NCBI GenBank assembly: GCA_005240145.1
Contig: SBAS01000127.1
Coordinates: forward strand, 1-46,788
DNA: 46,788 bases
Direction of reading: 5' to 3'
Origin: Nitrosomonadales bacterium
GTDB taxonomy: Bacteria; Pseudomonadota; Gammaproteobacteria; Burkholderiales; SG8-39
Shown here: positions 34,382 to 43,229 of the stretch, in pieces
Numbering within the stretch: the first letter of the stretch is position 1
Layout: the number at the start of each line of letters is the position of its first letter
Position numbers and translations under genes: made by a program
Notes under the pieces: generated by a model
What the model saw: only the letters and a program-made list of their open reading frames with translations
The model's database searches: none
What the model was told of the DNA's origin: nothing

Positions 34382-34742
34382 GGTTCAGATCCGGGTCGCG
34401 CACGTAGACCGAGCGGATCTTGCCGGTGGCGCCGGTTTTCATCACCGGGCCTTCGAGAATCTCCACTTTCGCGTCCTTCAGGCTCGCGATCACTTCCTCG
34501 AGGTCGACCGAGGCGATAAAGCACAAGTCCAGGGTCCCCGGCGCCGCGACATGCGCGCGCGGCGTGAACTCCCTGCCCCACTCGTGGACGTTGATTTTCT
34601 GGTTGCCGAACTTCAAGGCCATGCGGGTTTCGGTCGGGGTGCGGAACTTCTCGAACTTCATCCCCAGCACTTCCACGTAGAAATTCAGGCAGGCGGCCAG
34701 GTCCCGCGTCGTCAGCACCACGTGATCGATGTGATCAATCAT
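34356..34742 (-). CDS. VOC-superfamily (glyoxalase/dioxygenase-fold) protein
   Basis: 128 aa with two beta-alpha-beta-beta-beta modules: IDHIDHVVLTTRDLAACLNFYVEVLG and, in the second half, IRSVYVRDPDLNLVEI. The first-module His (HVVL) and the C-terminal Glu (LVEI) are the usual metal ligands. Small VOC proteins include glyoxalases, fosfomycin-resistance enzymes and ring-cleavage dioxygenases; the reaction cannot be set. Its ATG begins right after a dispersed-repeat arm that separates it from the MaoC-like gene. Confidence 0.85.
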   Translation of the reverse strand: MIDHIDHVVLTTRDLAACLNFYVEVLGMKFEKFRTPTETRMALKFGNQKINVHEWGREFTPRAHVAAPGTLDLCFIASVDLEEVIASLKDAKVEILEGPVMKTGATGKIRSVYVRDPDLNLVEISVPA

Positions 34743-34768
34743 GGAAAACGTGGACTGTCCCTATTTTC
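34743..34768. repeat. Single-arm copy of the GGGACAGTCCACGTTTT repeat
   Basis: On the + strand GGAAAACGTGGACTGTCCCT followed by ATTTTC matches the right arm of the 9068-9126 palindrome with one A missing and one G to A change. It fills the whole space between the MaoC-like stop and the VOC start, and contains the MaoC TAG. Confidence 0.8.
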
Positions 34769-35216
34769 TTTTCAGCATGCGCAGCGGGTTGTATTCGAGC
34801 ACCGCCTCGCCGCGCTGGTTGAGCACCTTGTTGGCGAAGCGCACCAGGCCGCGGTCGCCCTTGGACGTCAGGCGCGCTTCCGTCACCTCGCACTCGACGT
34901 GGATGGTGTCGCCCACAACCGTAGGTCCCTTGACGTCGAGCGTCGCATTTAGGAACGCGAGGCCGGTGTCCTGCATGGAAGGCAGCAGCAGCCCCTCGGC
35001 GAAGGCATAGACCAGCGCGCCAGGTACCGGGCGCCCCTTGATGACGCGGTTCGAGTCGTCTTCGACAACAAACAACTCTTCGGTGAGCCAGGTGAGGTTG
35101 ACGAAGCCCGCCAGGTCGGACTGGGAGATGGTGCGCCGGTGGGTGCGGAAACGAAAGCCGACTTTCAGGTCTTCGTAGCAGTAGCCGCGGCCAACGATGA
35201 AGACAGGTTCGCTCAT
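34761..35216 (-). CDS. MaoC-like hot-dog dehydratase
   Basis: 151 aa single hot-dog domain: YEDLKVGFRFRTHRRTISQSDLAGFVNLTW is the MaoC opening, GRPVPGALVYAFAEGLL follows, and GPTVVGDTIHVECEVTEAR is the typical strand pair. MaoC proteins hydrate 2-enoyl-CoA or act on related CoA esters. The usual catalytic Asp/His of the hydratase motif is not evident (the position reads FVNLTW), so a non-hydratase role is possible. The TAG stop is inside the dispersed repeat. Divergent from the aminotransferase across 49 nt. Confidence 0.85.
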   Translation of the reverse strand: MSEPVFIVGRGYCYEDLKVGFRFRTHRRTISQSDLAGFVNLTWLTEELFVVEDDSNRVIKGRPVPGALVYAFAEGLLLPSMQDTGLAFLNATLDVKGPTVVGDTIHVECEVTEARLTSKGDRGLVRFANKVLNQRGEAVLEYNPLRMLKRK

Positions 35217-35265
35217 GGGAATAGTCGCGGGTTATTCTAGCGCCCTCCTTGGCCAGACCCACCCC

Positions 35266-36426
35266 ATGAAAGCATTCGGCCGGCCGCTGCGCCGCAGTTT
35301 CTAGCTCGAATCCGGTACCGATTTTCTCAATCACGGCTCCTTCGGCGCGACGCCGCGCGTCGTGCATGCCGCCGCGAACCGCTGGCGGCAGCGCATGGAA
35401 GCCAGTCCGGACCGTTTCCTGCGCTACGTCATGCCGGATGCGCTGCGCGCTGCCGCGGGCAGGCTCGCGACTTTCCTCAAGGCGCGGGCGAGCGACGTGG
35501 TTTTCGTCGAGAACGCAACTTCAGGCATGAACGCGGTCCTGCGTTCGCTGCAGTTTCGTCGTGGCGATGAAATCCTCGTCACTTCCCACGTCTACAACGC
35601 GGTGCGCCAGACGATTCACGAAGTTTGCCGGCGCAGCGGAGCGAAACTGGTGGAGGCGCGGATTGTTTTGCCGATTGAACATGTATCAGATCTGGTCTCA
35701 CCAATCGAACAAACACTCAACCGCAGGACAAAACTCCTCGTCCTCGACCACATTGCCTCCCCTACCGGCTTGATCTTCCCGGTGAAGCGGCTCGCCGCGC
35801 TGGCGCGCGCGCGCGGCGCGAAGGTCCTGGTCGACGGCGCGCACGCGCCCGGCCAGCTCACGCTGGACATTCCTTCGCTCGGCGTCGACTGGTACGCCGG
35901 CAACTGCCACAAGTGGCTGTTCGCGCCCAAGGGTTGCGGTTTTCTCTGGTCACGACGTAGCGCGCAGGCCGGCATCCACCCGCCGGTGATCTCGCACGGC
36001 TACGGCAAGGGCTTTACCGGGGAATTCGACTGGACCGGCACGCGCGATTTTTCTTCCTGGTTGAGCGTTCCGGATGGAATTTCTTTTTTCCAGGAACTCA
36101 AAGCATCAAGAGTACGCGCATACAACCACCGTCTCGTGACGGAACAGGCCAGGCGCGTCGCAGCGGCCTGGGGCATGCCCGTCGACGGTCCGCCGGAGCT
36201 GCACGGCTCGCTGATGGCGATCCGACTGCCGGATTCCCTGCAGCGGCGCGCTCCACGGCTGCTCATGGCCGAGCTCCTGGCGCAGCTGCGCACCGTCGTC
36301 GCCGTGATGCCGATCGAAGGCGTGCTCTGGGCGCGCATCTCGGCGCAGGTCTACAACGTTCCCGCGGATTACGACCGGCTGCTAGAGCATCTCGAGCGGT
36401 TGCGGCCCCGCGGGCGGCGGAAATAG
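35266..36426 (+). pseudogene. Class V aminotransferase (isopenicillin-N-epimerase-like), amber at codon 13
   Basis: From ATG 35266 the frame reads KAFGRPLRRSF, TAG at 35302-35304, then LESGTDFLNHGSFGATPRVV and on without interruption to 36426 (387 codons in all). FLNHGSFGATPR is the conserved start of this family and lies after the stop. PLP Lys is in WYAGNCHKWLFAPKGCGFLW; DGAHAPGQ is the cofactor Asp loop; TRDFSSWLSV closes the family pattern. Downstream initiation at GTG 35362 would lose the NHGSFG segment. The body is well preserved, so this is a recent mutation, a sequence error or a rare readthrough. Confidence 0.8.
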
Positions 36427-37215
36427 CCGATCGAGCTCTTCGAGCTGATTTGAATTCAATGCCAGGTCGAGCGCGGCCAGGTTTTCTTTCAGCCGCTCGC
36501 GCCGGCCGGTTTTCGGAATCACGATGACGCCGTCCTGCGACAGCAGCCAGGCGAGCGCCGCCTGCGAGGCCTTCATGCCGTACTTTTTGGCGAAACCTTC
36601 CAGCTTCGAATTTCGCAGCAACCGCGCCTGCTCGATCGGCGAGTAGGCCATGACCGGGACGCGCCGCTCGCGCAGCCAGGGCAGGAGGTCCCACTCGATG
36701 CCGCGCCGCTCCAGGTTGTAGAGCAGCTGGTTCGCGGCTACGCCGCCCCCACCCGGCAGCTTGCACCACTCCTGCATGTCGGCATGGTCGAGGTTGCTGA
36801 CGCCAAAATGGCGGATCTTGCCCGCCTTCTGCAGCGCGACGAAGGCTTCGACGGTCTCGGCGAACGCAACGCTGCCGCGCCAGTGCAGCAGGTAGAGATC
36901 GATGCGGTCGGTTTTCAGGCGCTTCAGGCTGCGTTCGCAGGCAGCGGGGATGCCTGCGCGCGAGGCGTTATGTGGATAGACCTTGGTGACGAGGAACGCC
37001 TCGTCGCGCCGCCCCGCGATCGCTTCGCCCACCAGTTCCTCGGAGCGTCCGTCGCCGTACATCTCCGCGGTGTCGATCAGCGTCGCGCCGAGGTCGAGGC
37101 CCAGCCGCAGCGTGGCGAGTTCCTCGGCGCGCGCAGCCCGCTCATCGCCCATATTCCAGGTGCCCTGCCCATACGCCGGCACCCGTTCGCCCGAGGGCAG
37201 CGCGACTGTTTTCAT
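36382..37215 (-). CDS. Aldo/keto reductase
   Basis: 277 aa. AKR tetrad in place: DTAEMYGDG (Asp and Tyr), LVTKVYPHN (Lys) and LYLLHWRG (His). [11 protein letters not shown] and [17 protein letters not shown] (NADPH binding) close the barrel. It reduces aldehydes or ketones with NADPH. ATG 37215 begins the usual [15 protein letters not shown]. The last 45 nt overlap the convergent aminotransferase tail. Last in the nine-gene minus-strand operon, 22 nt after the Bug receptor. Confidence 0.9.
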   Translation of the reverse strand: MKTVALPSGERVPAYGQGTWNMGDERAARAEELATLRLGLDLGATLIDTAEMYGDGRSEELVGEAIAGRRDEAFLVTKVYPHNASRAGIPAACERSLKRLKTDRIDLYLLHWRGSVAFAETVEAFVALQKAGKIRHFGVSNLDHADMQEWCKLPGGGGVAANQLLYNLERRGIEWDLLPWLRERRVPVMAYSPIEQARLLRNSKLEGFAKKYGMKASQAALAWLLSQDGVIVIPKTGRRERLKENLAALDLALNSNQLEELDRLFPPPAGPQPLEML

Positions 37216-37237
37216 GAGCGAAGAACTTTCGCCCAAT

Positions 37238-38212
37238 TCACTCCAGGGTGATGTTGCCGGACCTCGCGATGCGCGCAAACTTCGCGGCCTCGTCGCGGAT
37301 GAATGCGCCGAAGGCCTGCGGCGTGCCGCCGGCCATGTCCAGGCCTTGCACGGCGAAACTCTTGTGTATCTCCGCGCTCGCTAGCACCGCCGACACGTCG
37401 GCGTGGATTTTCGCCACCACCTCCGGCGACGTGCCGGCGGGCGCAAGCAAGCCGTACCAGCTCGTCAACTCGAAGTCCGCCAGGCCCGCCTCGACCATGC
37501 TCGGCACGTCCGGCATCTGCGGCGAGCGCTTTTTCGATGTCACCGCGAGAGCGCGCAAGCGCCCCGCCTGCACAAAGCGCAGCACCGAGGCGACCGATGC
37601 GTAGGTCGCCTGCACCTGGCCCGCCACTGCATCTGCGGTGGCCGGTCCGGAGCCCTTGTAGGGAACGTGCAGGATGTCGGCTCCGGTCTGCAACTTGAAC
37701 AACTCGCCCGCGAAATGGTGCACGCTGCCGCTCCCGGACGAGGAATACGCAAGCGTGGCGGGCTTCGCCTTGGCGAGCGCAATCAGCTCGCGCACGTCCT
37801 TCGCCGCCGTGGCGGGATTGACCGCGAGCACCAGCGGCGCGCCGGCCAGTTGTACGATCGGCGTGAAATCGCGCACCGGATCGTAGGGCAGCTTCTTCAT
37901 GGTGGCCGGATTGACCGCCACTTCCGTCGCATACGCCATGAGCAGCGTGTAGCCGTCCGGCTTCGCTTTCGCCACCGCCTCGGTGGCGATGATCGCGTTC
38001 GCGCCGGGGCGATTGTCGATCACCACCGGCTGACCCCACTTCGTCGAAAGCGGCTGCTGCACCAGGCGCGCCACCAGGTCCGTGCCGCCGCCGGGCGGAT
38101 AGCCGACGATGATGCGCACCGGACGATCGGGAAACGCCTGGGCCCACGCCGGATCCGACCCCGCAACCATCGTCGCGAAGGCGATGAGCGCGATAACCAG
38201 TGTTCTTTTCAT
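37238..38212 (-). CDS. Bug/TctC-type tripartite tricarboxylate receptor, second copy
   Basis: 324 aa with a signal peptide ([20 protein letters not shown], cleaved at AWA/QAF). [54 protein letters not shown] and [20 protein letters not shown] are the Bug marks. I took ATG 38212 for the clean signal peptide; ATG 38230 (MEAWKF) is an alternative. Ligand unknown. It shares a transcript with the GFA, acyl-CoA dehydrogenase and RND genes upstream. Confidence 0.93.
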   Translation of the reverse strand: MKRTLVIALIAFATMVAGSDPAWAQAFPDRPVRIIVGYPPGGGTDLVARLVQQPLSTKWGQPVVIDNRPGANAIIATEAVAKAKPDGYTLLMAYATEVAVNPATMKKLPYDPVRDFTPIVQLAGAPLVLAVNPATAAKDVRELIALAKAKPATLAYSSSGSGSVHHFAGELFKLQTGADILHVPYKGSGPATADAVAGQVQATYASVASVLRFVQAGRLRALAVTSKKRSPQMPDVPSMVEAGLADFELTSWYGLLAPAGTSPEVVAKIHADVSAVLASAEIHKSFAVQGLDMAGGTPQAFGAFIRDEAAKFARIARSGNITLE

Positions 38213-38244
38213 GAATTTCCAAGCCTCCATCAGTGCAGCTTTCA

Positions 38245-38652
38245 TCATGTGCCGGTGGGTCGGAATTCCTGGAAGGACGGTAGCCCGTCGCCGAAGCGCA
38301 CCCAGGCGAGGTCGTCGCTCAGCCAGGAATGGTGCGTGGGCGGAAACGCCCCGGGTTCGTCCAGGCTGCAGGTCACGACGTCGATCGAGGCGGGGTGACG
38401 GCTGTGCTCGTAGGTCAGTTGCGTGCCGCAATCGGCGCAGAATGTGCGGCGCACCGGTGCGGATGAACTGAATGCGCGCGGACTGCCCGCGATGAACTGG
38501 AACCTGTCCTTGGGGTAGCTGAGCCAGGCGACCACCGGCGCGGCCGCCACCCGCCTGCAGCTTTGGCAGTAGCAGATCATGGTGTTAGTCGGTTTTCCTT
38601 CCGCGCGATAGCGCAGCTTACCGCAGAAACAACCGCCTTCGACTGTCTGCAT
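38245..38652 (-). CDS. GFA-family (glutathione-dependent formaldehyde-activating-like) zinc protein
   Basis: 135 aa. Three Cys motifs, CFCGKLRY, CYCQSCRR and CADCGTQL, carry the seven Cys of the GFA/CENP-V fold that binds zinc. Most GFA-like proteins have no shown formaldehyde activity; here only the fold is certain. ATG 38652 has GGAAGGAG upstream. It follows the acyl-CoA dehydrogenase by 14 nt. Confidence 0.9.
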   Translation of the reverse strand: MQTVEGGCFCGKLRYRAEGKPTNTMICYCQSCRRVAAAPVVAWLSYPKDRFQFIAGSPRAFSSSAPVRRTFCADCGTQLTYEHSRHPASIDVVTCSLDEPGAFPPTHHSWLSDDLAWVRFGDGLPSFQEFRPTGT

Positions 38653-38666
38653 CGGCGTCTCCTTCC

Positions 38667-39806
38667 CTAGTACGACTTCGGCAGTCCGAGCACGCGCTCG
38701 GCGATGAAACACAGGATCAGCTGCGGGCTCACGGGCGCGATGCGGCCGACGAGCGACTCGCGCAGGTAGCGCTCGACGTGGTACTCCTTCGCATAGCCGA
38801 AGCCGCCATGCGTCATCACCGCCTGCTGGCAGGCGTCGAAGCCGGCTTCGCCAGCGAGGTATTTCGCCGCGTTGGCCTCCGCGCCGCTCGGCTTGCCGCT
38901 GTCGTACAGCCACGCGGCCTTGAACACCATCAGGTTCGCGGCCTCGAGCGCCATCCAGTTGGCCGCGAGCGGATGCTGGATGCCCTGGTTCTGGCCGATC
39001 GGCCGGTTGAACACGATCCGCTCCATGGCGTAGCCCGCGGCGCGCTTGAGCGCGCAGCGCCCGAGCCCCACCGACTCGGCGGCGATGAGGATGCGCTCCG
39101 GGTTCATGCCGTGCAGGATGTACTCGAAGCCCTTGCCCTCCTCGCCCAGGCGGTCTTCCTCCGGCACCGGCAGGCCGTCGAAGAACACCTGGTTCGAATC
39201 CACAGCCTTGCGGCCCATTTTCTCGATCTCGCGCACTTCGACGTACTTGCGGTCGAAATCCGTATAGAAGAGCGTCAGCCCGGCGTCCGTCTTCGTCAGC
39301 AGGAGCACCTTTTCCGCCACCTGCGCGGTGGAGATCCACACCTTCTGCCCGGTGACGATGTATTTCTTCCCCTTCTTCACCGCTTCGGTCTTGAGGCTCT
39401 TCGTGTTGAGGCCGGTGTTGGGCTCGGTCACCGCGAAGCAGGCGCGCTCCTTGCCGGCGATGAGTCCGGGCAGCATGCGTTTTTTTTGTGCCGCGGTCCC
39501 GAACCCGACAACCGGGTTGAGGCCGAAGATATTCATGTGCACGGCCGAGGCGCCGGAGAAGCCGGCGCCGGACTCCGAGATCGCCTGCATCATGACCGCC
39601 GCCTCGGTGATGCCCAGGCCCGAGCCGCCATATTCCTCGGGCATAGCGATGCCGAGCCAGCCGTCGCGGGCGAGCGCCTGGTGCAGTTCCTTCGGGAAAC
39701 CGCCTTCCTTGTCCTTCTTCAGCCAGTAGGCGTCATCGAAACGCGCGCAGATCTTCGCGATGGCTTCGCGGATCTGTTCCTGTTCCTCGGTAAAAGCGAA
39801 ATCCAT
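38667..39806 (-). CDS. Acyl-CoA dehydrogenase
   Basis: 379 aa, full length. N-terminal FTEEQEQIREAIAKICARF, PEEYGGSGLGITEAAVMM, FAD-binding CFAVTEPNTGLNT and KVWISTAQVA, and a C-terminal QAVMTHGGFGYAKEYHVERYLRES. It oxidises an acyl-CoA at C2-C3 and passes electrons to ETF. The ATG overlaps the cupin TGA (ATGA). Presence of FlK-like thioesterase and SDR in the same operon suggests a CoA-linked catabolic path; substrate is unknown. Confidence 0.94.
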   Translation of the reverse strand: MDFAFTEEQEQIREAIAKICARFDDAYWLKKDKEGGFPKELHQALARDGWLGIAMPEEYGGSGLGITEAAVMMQAISESGAGFSGASAVHMNIFGLNPVVGFGTAAQKKRMLPGLIAGKERACFAVTEPNTGLNTKSLKTEAVKKGKKYIVTGQKVWISTAQVAEKVLLLTKTDAGLTLFYTDFDRKYVEVREIEKMGRKAVDSNQVFFDGLPVPEEDRLGEEGKGFEYILHGMNPERILIAAESVGLGRCALKRAAGYAMERIVFNRPIGQNQGIQHPLAANWMALEAANLMVFKAAWLYDSGKPSGAEANAAKYLAGEAGFDACQQAVMTHGGFGYAKEYHVERYLRESLVGRIAPVSPQLILCFIAERVLGLPKSY

Positions 39807-40177
39807 CAGCGGATCACTTTTTTCGGATCCTCTGCGTACGGAGGCGAATAGATGACCATCACCTTTGCCCGATCGCTGGTGGCGATGAAAAGGTGCATGG
39901 TGTCCGCGGGAAAGAAGCAGGCCTCGCCGGGCTTCATCTCGAATTTCTCGCCGCCGACTTCGACGTGCGCTTCGCCTTCGAGCAGGTAGCAGACCTGCTC
40001 GATGCCCGGATGCGCGTGCGGCAGCGCGCCCTTGCCGCGCTCGAGTTCGCCGATCAGCACTTCGACCTGCTTCGCGCCCACGGTCTCGGGGCCGACCAGG
40101 CGGAAGTTCCTCGTGCCGGTATGGTTGGCCGGCGAATACGGCTTTACTTCACTCTGCCGGACGAGGTACTTGCTCAT
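39806..40177 (-). CDS. Cupin-domain protein
   Basis: 123 aa single cupin. Motif 1 is HAHPGIEQVCYLLEGEAHVEVGG with the His/Glu metal ligands and motif 2 is FFPADTMHLFIA with the last His. Its N-terminus overlaps the RND pump tail by 29 nt and its stop overlaps the acyl-CoA dehydrogenase ATG, so it is translated from the operon. Could be a small dioxygenase, isomerase or sensor. Confidence 0.88.
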   Translation of the reverse strand: MSKYLVRQSEVKPYSPANHTGTRNFRLVGPETVGAKQVEVLIGELERGKGALPHAHPGIEQVCYLLEGEAHVEVGGEKFEMKPGEACFFPADTMHLFIATSDRAKVMVIYSPPYAEDPKKVIR

Positions 40178-43100
40178 AGGTCACCGCCTTGTGTTTTTTC
40201 CCGCTCAACAGCACGTAGGCCGTGGGGACGACGAATAGCGTGAATACGGTGCCGAGCATGAGGCCACCCACGATCACCCAGCCGATCGGCTGGCGCGCCT
40301 CGGCCCCGGCGCCCGTGGCGAGCGCGAGCGGCAGCGCGCCCAGCACCATCGCACCGGTAGTCATGAGGATCGGCCGCAGCCGCAGCGTCGCCGCCTCGGT
40401 CACCGCCTCGAGCGCGTCCATGCCGCGCCCGCGCAGCTGGTTGGCGAACTCGACGATGAGGATGCCGTGCTTGGTGATCAGCCCGATCAGCATCACCAGG
40501 CCGACCTTGGAGTACACGTTCAGCGTGCCGCCGCTCAGCTTGAGGGCAAGCAGCGCGCCCAACGCCGCGAGCGGCACCGTCAGCATGATGACGAAGGGCG
40601 AGACGAAACTCTCGAACTGCGCGGCCAGCATCAGGTAGATGAATGCGCAGGCGAGGATGAACGCGAACAGCAGCGCGGTGCCGGACTCGCGGAACTCGCG
40701 CGAAGGACCGTCGAGCCCGGTGCGCGCGCCGGGCCCGAGCACTTCCCGGCCATCGCGCTCCAGCGCGTCCAGCGCCTCGCCCAGCGTGTAGCCGGGCGCC
40801 ACGTTGGCCGTCAGGATCGCGGCGCGCTGCCGGTTGAAGTGGTTGAGCTCCTTGGGGCCCACGGTTTCACGCACTTTGACCAGATTCGAGAGCTGCACCA
40901 GCCGGCCGTCGCGCGCGCGCATGAAGATCGCGCTCAAGTCGGCAGGCGTGTTGCGGTCCTTGGCCTCGAGCTGGACGATGACGTCGTACTGCTTGCCTTC
41001 CTTCTTGAAGCGCGTTACCTGGCGACCGCCGAGCAGCGTCTCCAGCGTGCGGCCGATCGCCTCGACGTCGATGCCCATCGAGGCGGCCTTCTCGCGGTCG
41101 ATGTCCACCGCCAGCTGCGGCTTGTTCAGGCGCAGGTCCACGTCCGGGTTGGCGAGCGCTTTCGACTGGCGCGCCTTCGCCAGCAGCCGGTCGGTCATCG
41201 CCTCGAGCTCCGGGTAGGAATTCGCCTGCACCACGAACTGCACCAGCGGGTTGCGGAAGCTCTGGCCCAGCGACGGCGGGTCGATCGGGAAGGCAAGCAC
41301 GCCGGGCAGCGTGCCGAACATGAGGGGCCGCAGCGCGCCGGTGATGGCTTGCGTCTTGCGGGTCCGCTCCTCCCACGGCGCAAGCTGGCTGAAGGCGATG
41401 CCGAAATTGACCGGATTCGGCCGCTCGAGCCCCGGCGCCACCACCGTGAAGTAGGACCTGATCTCCGGCACCTTCGCGAACATCGCCTCGACCTGGCGCA
41501 TGTAGCCGTCGGTGTAGTCCATCGAAGCGCCCTCGGGCGCCAGCACGATGCTGATGAAGAAACCGCGGTCCTCCTGCGGCGAAAGCTCGTCCTTCAGCGT
41601 CGAGAACACGGCCACGACGCTCGCCAGAATCGCGAAAAAAGCCGCGATCACGTAGGCGCGGCGCGACAGGAGGAAGGACAGGCCGCGGCGGTAGCCCTCC
41701 GTCATGCGGTGGAAAAAACGCTCCATCGCCAGATACAGGCCGCCATGCTCCTCTTTCGCCTTGAGGATCCTGGAGCACATCATCGGCGTGAGCGTAAGCG
41801 CGACGAATCCCGACACCGCCACCGCGGCGGCGACCGTGAGCGCGAATTCGGCGAACAGCCGGCCGGTGTTGCCCGGGATGAAAGCGACGGGCGCGAAGAC
41901 CGCCGTCAGCGTGAGCGACATCGCGACCACCGCGAAGGCGATTTCCCTCGAGCCATCGATCGAAGCCTGCTCCGGTGTCTTGCCCAGATCGACGTGCCGG
42001 TGGCAGTTCTCCAGCACCACGATCGCATCGTCCACCACCAGGCCGATCGCCAGCACCAGGCCGAGCAGCGTCAGCACGTTGATGGTGAAGCCCATGAGAT
42101 AGAGGAAAAACACCGCGCCGACGAGCGACACGGGGATGGTGACGAAGGGGATCAGGGTGGCGCGGATCGAGCGCAGGAAGACGAAGATCACCAGCATCAC
42201 CAGCAACGTCGCTTCGATCATCGTCCGGTAGACGCCGTCGATGGAACGCGCGATGAACACCGAGGAGTCGAAGGCCACCTGCAGCGTCATGCCCTCGGGC
42301 AGGCCGCCCTGCAGCCGCGCGAGCTCCGCCTTGGCCGCAGTGGCCACCGAGAGCGTGTTGGCGGTCGACTGCTTGACGATGCCAAGGCCGACCGCGGGGT
42401 TGCCGTTGACGCGCAGCCGGCTGCGCTCGTCCAGCGCGCCCAGCTCGGCGCGGCCGACGTCGCGCAGGCGCACCGGGTAGCCGCGCGCCTCGGTGAGGAT
42501 CATGGCGTCGAACTGCGCCGGCGTGCGCAGGTCGGCTTCGGTCAGCACCGTGAACTCGCGCTGCGAGGATTCGATGCGCCCGGAGGGGATCTCTACGTTC
42601 TGACGGCGCAGGCCGTTCTCGACATCCTGGGGAGTCAACCCGTACGCCGCGAGCCGGTCGCGGTCGATCCACAGGCGCATGGCGTAGCGCCGCTCGCCGC
42701 CGATGATCACCGAGGCGACGCCGGGCAGCGTCTTCAGGCGATCGGCGACGTAGCGGTCGGCGTAGTCGGACAATTCCAGCGGGCTGTGCTTCTGGCTGGA
42801 CAGGCGCATCCAGAGGATCGCCTGTGCGTCGGCCTCGATCTTGGACACCACGGAATCGTCGGCCGCCGCGGGCAGCAGCGCGCGCACGCGCGCGACCCGG
42901 TCGCGCACGTCGTTCGAGGCGGCGTCGACGTTGCGCTCGAGCACGAACTCGACCGTGATCTGCGACACTTCCTCGCGCGACACCGACTTCACCGAGCGCA
43001 CGCCCTCGATGCCGGAGATCGAATCCTCGAGCGGCTGGGTGATCTGCGATTCCATCACCTGCGGGCTGGCGCCCTTGTAGACGGTGCGCACCGACACCAC

Positions 43101-43229
43101 CGGCGTGTCGATCTTGGGGTATTCGCGCACCGTCAGGCGCTGGAAGGAAATCACGCCGATGAGGACGATCATCAGCGACATGACCGTCGCGAAGACGGGG
43201 CGCTTGATGCAGAGCTCAGGGAGCTGCAT
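40149..43229 (-). CDS. RND-family efflux pump (HAE1/AcrB-like)
   Basis: 1026 aa, the expected length with twelve TM helices and two large periplasmic loops. N-terminus CIKRPVFATVMSLMIVLIG, TREYPKIDTPVVSV-like opening, and the proton-relay acids in GLVVDDAIVVLENCHRH (TM4). It exports hydrophobic or amphipathic compounds by proton antiport. The adaptor gene ends directly before its ATG. No outer-membrane TolC gene is present, so a shared TolC elsewhere is implied. Confidence 0.95.
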   Translation of the reverse strand: MQLPELCIKRPVFATVMSLMIVLIGVISFQRLTVREYPKIDTPVVSVRTVYKGASPQVMESQITQPLEDSISGIEGVRSVKSVSREEVSQITVEFVLERNVDAASNDVRDRVARVRALLPAAADDSVVSKIEADAQAILWMRLSSQKHSPLELSDYADRYVADRLKTLPGVASVIIGGERRYAMRLWIDRDRLAAYGLTPQDVENGLRRQNVEIPSGRIESSQREFTVLTEADLRTPAQFDAMILTEARGYPVRLRDVGRAELGALDERSRLRVNGNPAVGLGIVKQSTANTLSVATAAKAELARLQGGLPEGMTLQVAFDSSVFIARSIDGVYRTMIEATLLVMLVIFVFLRSIRATLIPFVTIPVSLVGAVFFLYLMGFTINVLTLLGLVLAIGLVVDDAIVVLENCHRHVDLGKTPEQASIDGSREIAFAVVAMSLTLTAVFAPVAFIPGNTGRLFAEFALTVAAAVAVSGFVALTLTPMMCSRILKAKEEHGGLYLAMERFFHRMTEGYRRGLSFLLSRRAYVIAAFFAILASVVAVFSTLKDELSPQEDRGFFISIVLAPEGASMDYTDGYMRQVEAMFAKVPEIRSYFTVVAPGLERPNPVNFGIAFSQLAPWEERTRKTQAITGALRPLMFGTLPGVLAFPIDPPSLGQSFRNPLVQFVVQANSYPELEAMTDRLLAKARQSKALANPDVDLRLNKPQLAVDIDREKAASMGIDVEAIGRTLETLLGGRQVTRFKKEGKQYDVIVQLEAKDRNTPADLSAIFMRARDGRLVQLSNLVKVRETVGPKELNHFNRQRAAILTANVAPGYTLGEALDALERDGREVLGPGARTGLDGPSREFRESGTALLFAFILACAFIYLMLAAQFESFVSPFVIMLTVPLAALGALLALKLSGGTLNVYSKVGLVMLIGLITKHGILIVEFANQLRGRGMDALEAVTEAATLRLRPILMTTGAMVLGALPLALATGAGAEARQPIGWVIVGGLMLGTVFTLFVVPTAYVLLSGKKHKAVTYEQVPRPAE

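Noticed and set aside
15786-35304. Amber reassignment or pyrrolysine use to explain both in-frame TAG codons
   Set aside because: Several normal genes in the window end with TAG exactly at family length, and no pyl genes or suppressor tRNA are visible here. Point mutation or sequence error is simpler.
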